A DNA stretch of 64,000 bases, taken from NCBI RefSeq assembly GCF_016863135.1, contig NZ_BOOH01000016.1, forward strand, positions 186,001-250,000, written 5' to 3'. The position numbers were made by a program, and so were the translations under genes. Below the pieces are notes generated by a model. The model was not told the DNA's origin. It saw only the letters and a program-made list of their open reading frames with translations, and did no database searches. Positions 61,086-64,000 of this stretch are shown here, one piece after another (the stretch's first letter is position 1; each line of letters opens with the position of its first letter). This DNA is from Planobispora longispora (GTDB lineage Bacteria; Actinomycetota; Actinomycetes; Streptosporangiales; Streptosporangiaceae).

Positions 61086-62630
61086 TCAGAAGAAGTTCTT
61101 GAGCCCTTCGAAGGACTCCAGATCCGGGACCGTCCACCCGTCCATGTCGTATTCGCTGAGACACTCCTCCACGAACGCGGTGTAGCCGTCCATCTGCCCG
61201 TTGGCGAGCTGGGAGAGCAGCAGCTCGACGCGGGTGTTCTCGTGGTTGCCCGCGTAGTTGCGCTCGTAGAGCTCGTGCCGGCCGCCGAACTCGGTGCCCA
61301 CGGCGTCCCACAGCAGCTTCATGAGCTTGACCCGGTCCACCGCCTCGACGCCGTTCGAGCCCCGGCAGAACCTGTCCAGGTAGGGGCGGATCTCGGGGTT
61401 CTTGAAGTCCTTGACGCTGGAGTTCACGAAGATCAGGCCGCTCGCGACGTCCTGCAGGATGATCTCCCTGATCCTCGGGTAGCCGAGCTGCAGGAACCAC
61501 CGGTAGGCGAGGCCGTACTGGGGGTTCGGCAGCATGGCGCCGTTCTTCCACGGCACCGGGTTCCGCGCCGCGGCGTCGGACAGGGCCCAGAAGAGGTTCC
61601 GCCAGGCGAGCACCTCGCCGACGCGGGTCTGCACCCCCCGGAAGTCCTTGGTGCCGGTGATCTCAAGGGCTTTGTAGAGGAGGCCGGCGAGGAACTCCAG
61701 CTTCACCGCCAGGCGCGTGCAGCCGTGGAAGGTGAAGCGCTCGGGGAACCCGGACTGCCCGGTGAAGAGCATGGCCTTGCCCAGGTGCCCGTAGACGAAC
61801 ACGTTCTCCCAGGGGATGAGCACCTTGTCGAACACCAGGATCGTGTCGTTCTCGTCCAGGCGTGAGGAGAGCGGATAGTCGAAGGGACTGCCCATGACCG
61901 CGGACATGGCGGTGTAGGACGGCCGGCAGATCAGCTTCACGCCGGGGGCGTCCATCGGGGCCGTGGCCACCAGGGCGAATTTCCGGTCCTTGATGGGCAG
62001 TCCGTAGTGGGCGATGAAGTTGTAATGGGTGAGCGCCGACCCGGTCGCGACCACTTTCGCGCCGCTCACGACCAGTCCGGCGTCCGTCTCCTTCTCCACA
62101 TGGATGAAGACGTCCTCGACCTGGTCCGGGGGAAGGCTCCGGTCGACCGGAGGATGCACGATGGCGTGATTCCAGTAGAGGACCTTCTCCTGCGATTCGC
62201 GGTACCAGCGCCGGGCGTTGTCCGAGAACGGCTCGTAGAACTCCGCGTTCGCTCCCAGCGTGCCGAGGAAGGACGCCTTGTAGTCCGGGCTCCGCCCCAT
62301 CCAGCCGTAGCTCATCCGCGCCCACGCCGCGATGGCCTGCTGGTCGGCGACGAGGTCCTCCGGAGTGCGGGGTGTGGTGAAGAACCGGTGGGTGTATCCG
62401 TCGCTGCCCGTGTCGGTCGCCGTGGTGAGGACGTCCCGGTGGGCCGGGTCGTGCAGCGCGTCGTACAGCCTCGCGACCATGCGGGCCGGATTGGCGAATG
62501 CCGGGTGCGAGGTCACGTCCTTGACCCGGTCACCGTAGAGGTAGATCTGGCGATCGTCCCGGAGGCTCTCGATGTATTCCGCTCCGGTCAGGGGCCGCGT
62601 CTTCGGCTGCCCTCCCTGGTCTGCGGTCAT
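61086..62630 (-). CDS. HpaB-type phenol 3-hydroxylase (SgcC type)
   Basis: The protein is 514 residues from ATG 62630, with GAGGAG upstream; ATG 62642 would add four residues. It matches 4-hydroxyphenylacetate 3-monooxygenase large components: [24 protein letters not shown], the FAD region [21 protein letters not shown] and [36 protein letters not shown]2 must be provided by a partner reductase (E6-type gene). SgcC of C-1027 hydroxylates PCP-bound beta-tyrosine at C3; the same is likely here and gives a catechol. The gene is leftward and alone, divergent from the next monooxygenase. Confidence 0.94.
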   Translation of the reverse strand: MTADQGGQPKTRPLTGAEYIESLRDDRQIYLYGDRVKDVTSHPAFANPARMVARLYDALHDPAHRDVLTTATDTGSDGYTHRFFTTPRTPEDLVADQQAIAAWARMSYGWMGRSPDYKASFLGTLGANAEFYEPFSDNARRWYRESQEKVLYWNHAIVHPPVDRSLPPDQVEDVFIHVEKETDAGLVVSGAKVVATGSALTHYNFIAHYGLPIKDRKFALVATAPMDAPGVKLICRPSYTAMSAVMGSPFDYPLSSRLDENDTILVFDKVLIPWENVFVYGHLGKAMLFTGQSGFPERFTFHGCTRLAVKLEFLAGLLYKALEITGTKDFRGVQTRVGEVLAWRNLFWALSDAAARNPVPWKNGAMLPNPQYGLAYRWFLQLGYPRIREIILQDVASGLIFVNSSVKDFKNPEIRPYLDRFCRGSNGVEAVDRVKLMKLLWDAVGTEFGGRHELYERNYAGNHENTRVELLLSQLANGQMDGYTAFVEECLSEYDMDGWTVPDLESFEGLKNFF

Positions 62631-62836
62631 TGCACTCCTCATGAATCGTCGGTGGCCGACCGGCTTATTCAGGTTGTCAGCCTTTTTTATTGCGCGCTTC
62701 TCCGAACATGCGGAGTGTCCGTGAAACGCCTGGTGGGCGGCTGTTCGCAATTCAGGAGATGCAGCGTCTCCGACCGGCTGGGATTCTCGGGTTCTGGGGT
62801 TCGTCAATTCACATTCAGCTCTTCCGGAGGGCCGAT
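62631..62836. promoter_or_regulatory. Divergent region, HpaB-type / monooxygenase
   Basis: These 206 bp contain a T-rich stretch (TTTTTTATTG near 62684) and GGAGG before 62837. It should hold promoters in both directions. No motif was assigned. Confidence 0.45.
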
Positions 62837-64000
62837 GCTGACAACTGAGAGTCAAACTCGTGAAGAGGTCGTTGCGCGTGTGACCGAGCTCGTGCCCGCG
62901 ATCCGGAAGCACACGGCCTGGACGGAGGAGAACCGCCGCCTGCACGAGGAGACCGTCGAGGCGCTGGCCGGGGCCGGCGTGTTCAAGCTCCGGGTGCCGC
63001 GGCGCTACGGCGGCTACGAAGCCGACACCCGCACCCTGGTCGACGTGGCCGCCGAACTGGGCCGGGCCGACGGCTCGGTGGCGTGGACGGCCTCGGTGTA
63101 CTGGATCCCGACCTACATGGCCTGCCTGTTCCCCGACGAGGTGCAGGACGAGGTGTTCTCCACCCCCGACGTCCGGATCTGCGGGACGCTCAGCCCGGGC
63201 GCGATGGCCACCCCGGTCGACGGCGGGGTCGTCGTCAACGGCAAGTGGAGCTTCATCAGCGGCGCGTGGCACAGCCACTGGCAGGAGGTCATCGCGGTCC
63301 TGATGACGCCGGACGCCGAGCCGATGCCGATCATGGCTCTGGTGCCGATGTCGGACCTGCGGATCGTGGACGACTGGCACACCGCGGGTCTGAGGGGCAC
63401 GGGCAGCGTCACCACGATCGCCGAGAACGTGTTCATCCCCAGCGCCCGGATCCTGCCGCTGCCGGCCGTACTCCAGGGGGAGGGCGCCTCGGCGCTGAAC
63501 GCCGGATCCCCGATCTACCGGGCTCCGCTGCTGCCGGTCGCGTCCGCCTCCTCGGTCGGCACCGTGCTCGGGCTGGCGAACGCCGCCAAGGAGACGTTCT
63601 TCGAGAGGCTCCCGGACCGGAAGATCACCTACACCCACTACGACAGCCAGGCCGCGGCCCCCATCACCCACCTGCAGGTCGCGGACGCCGTCATGAAGAT
63701 CGACGAGGCCGCCTTCCACGCCCACCGCCTCACGGACCTCGTCGACGGCAAGGGCGCGGAGCCCTGGACCCTGGAGGAGCGGGTCAGGGCGCGGGCCGAG
63801 CTCGGCGCCGTGTGCAGGCTGGGGAAGGAGGCCGTGGACATCCTGGCCTCGGCCAGCGGCGGGTCGTCGATCTACTCCGACGTGCCGATCCAGCGGATCG
63901 CCCGCGACATCGGCGCCGTGAACATGCACGCGCTCATGAACCCGAACACCAACGCCGAGCTGTACGGCCGCGTCCTGTGCGGTCAGGAGCCCGGCACCCT
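62837..64000 (+). CDS. Acyl-CoA-dehydrogenase-fold flavin monooxygenase, copy 2 (3' truncated)
   Basis: The frame opens at ATG 62837 after CCGGAGGG and stays open to the window end, giving 388 codons with no stop. [34 protein letters not shown] is followed by [36 protein letters not shown] and [22 protein letters not shown], the C-terminal motif of HsaA/DszC-like hydroxylases. It resembles the 47.4-kb enzyme in block order but with many differences. A FADH2-dependent hydroxylase on aryl or core is likely. The true end, probably only a few residues to tens of residues beyond, lies outside. Confidence 0.9.

Noticed and set aside
61086-63929. 947-residue reading that merges HpaB with an upstream stretch
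   Set aside because: The upstream part is antisense to the second acyl-CoA-dehydrogenase-like gene. The HpaB domain starts at the ATG with GAGGAG at 62630.
1-64000. Apoprotein (CagA-like), epoxide hydrolase, CalC/TnmS-like resistance genes
   Set aside because: I looked for small secreted beta-sandwich proteins, alpha/beta hydrolase epoxide hydrolase motifs and START or glyoxalase resistance proteins and saw none convincing. They may lie outside the window.

Overview
This high-GC window has strong GGAGG-type ribosome sites, many GTG starts and translationally coupled operons. It suggests a filamentous actinobacterium; F420-dependent and mycothiol-type enzymes fit that. I cannot fix the genus. 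Nearly the whole window reads as one enediyne antitumour-antibiotic gene cluster, and both edges cut genes that seem to belong to it. No transposase, phage gene, CRISPR array, tRNA or rRNA was seen.

Layout: (1) 1-14.5 kb, rightward: the end of an acyl-CoA carboxylase epsilon-like gene, a CcdA/DsbD-like membrane protein, two tandem DUF1702 (UnbL) genes, UnbV, UnbU, the iterative enediyne polyketide synthase (KS-AT-ACP-KR-DH-PPTase), its hot-dog thioesterase, a flavin reductase and a P450. This is the core cassette that builds the enediyne polyene and starts its oxidation. (2) 14.6-24.7 kb: an AraC-type regulator, then an E8-like protein, a GMC oxidoreductase, an AhpD-like protein, a mycothiol/DinB-type protein, an in-cluster prephenate dehydrogenase, a YCII protein, an acyltransferase, a DUF2855 protein and a DUF2306-type membrane protein. 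(3) 24.8-37.4 kb: a substrate-binding-protein-like gene without a signal peptide, two BBE-type flavoproteins, a second P450, an F420-type oxidoreductase, a 14-TM exporter, an 844-residue double methyltransferase and a second acyltransferase. (4) 37.4-47.1 kb: a sugar locus with NDP-sugar 2,3-dehydratase, UDP-glucose dehydrogenase, UDP-glucuronate decarboxylase, Nudix, 4-aminotransferase, Gfo/Idh ketoreductase, C-methyltransferase and glycosyltransferase. (5) 47.4-64 kb: a beta-tyrosine locus with a MIO aminomutase, a free-standing A domain, PCP and C domain, an HpaB-type phenol hydroxylase, two acyl-CoA-dehydrogenase-like monooxygenases, two methyltransferases, an SDR, a PHBH-type flavoprotein, a third BBE-type flavoprotein and a PhyH dioxygenase.

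Read together, the genes predict a nine-membered-type enediyne core (E6-E9-like accessory genes) carrying a beta-tyrosine-derived acyl group and a UDP-derived 2-deoxy-4-amino-3-C-methyl pentose. The set resembles the C-1027, kedarcidin and maduropeptin families. It differs by having the 2,3-dehydratase/ketoreductase pair beside the glucuronate route, no recognisable WxWxIP halogenase, and no recognisable apoprotein or epoxide hydrolase in the window. Large perfect hairpins sit at almost every operon end. Product structure, nine- versus ten-membered class and several enzyme roles are inference from gene content.
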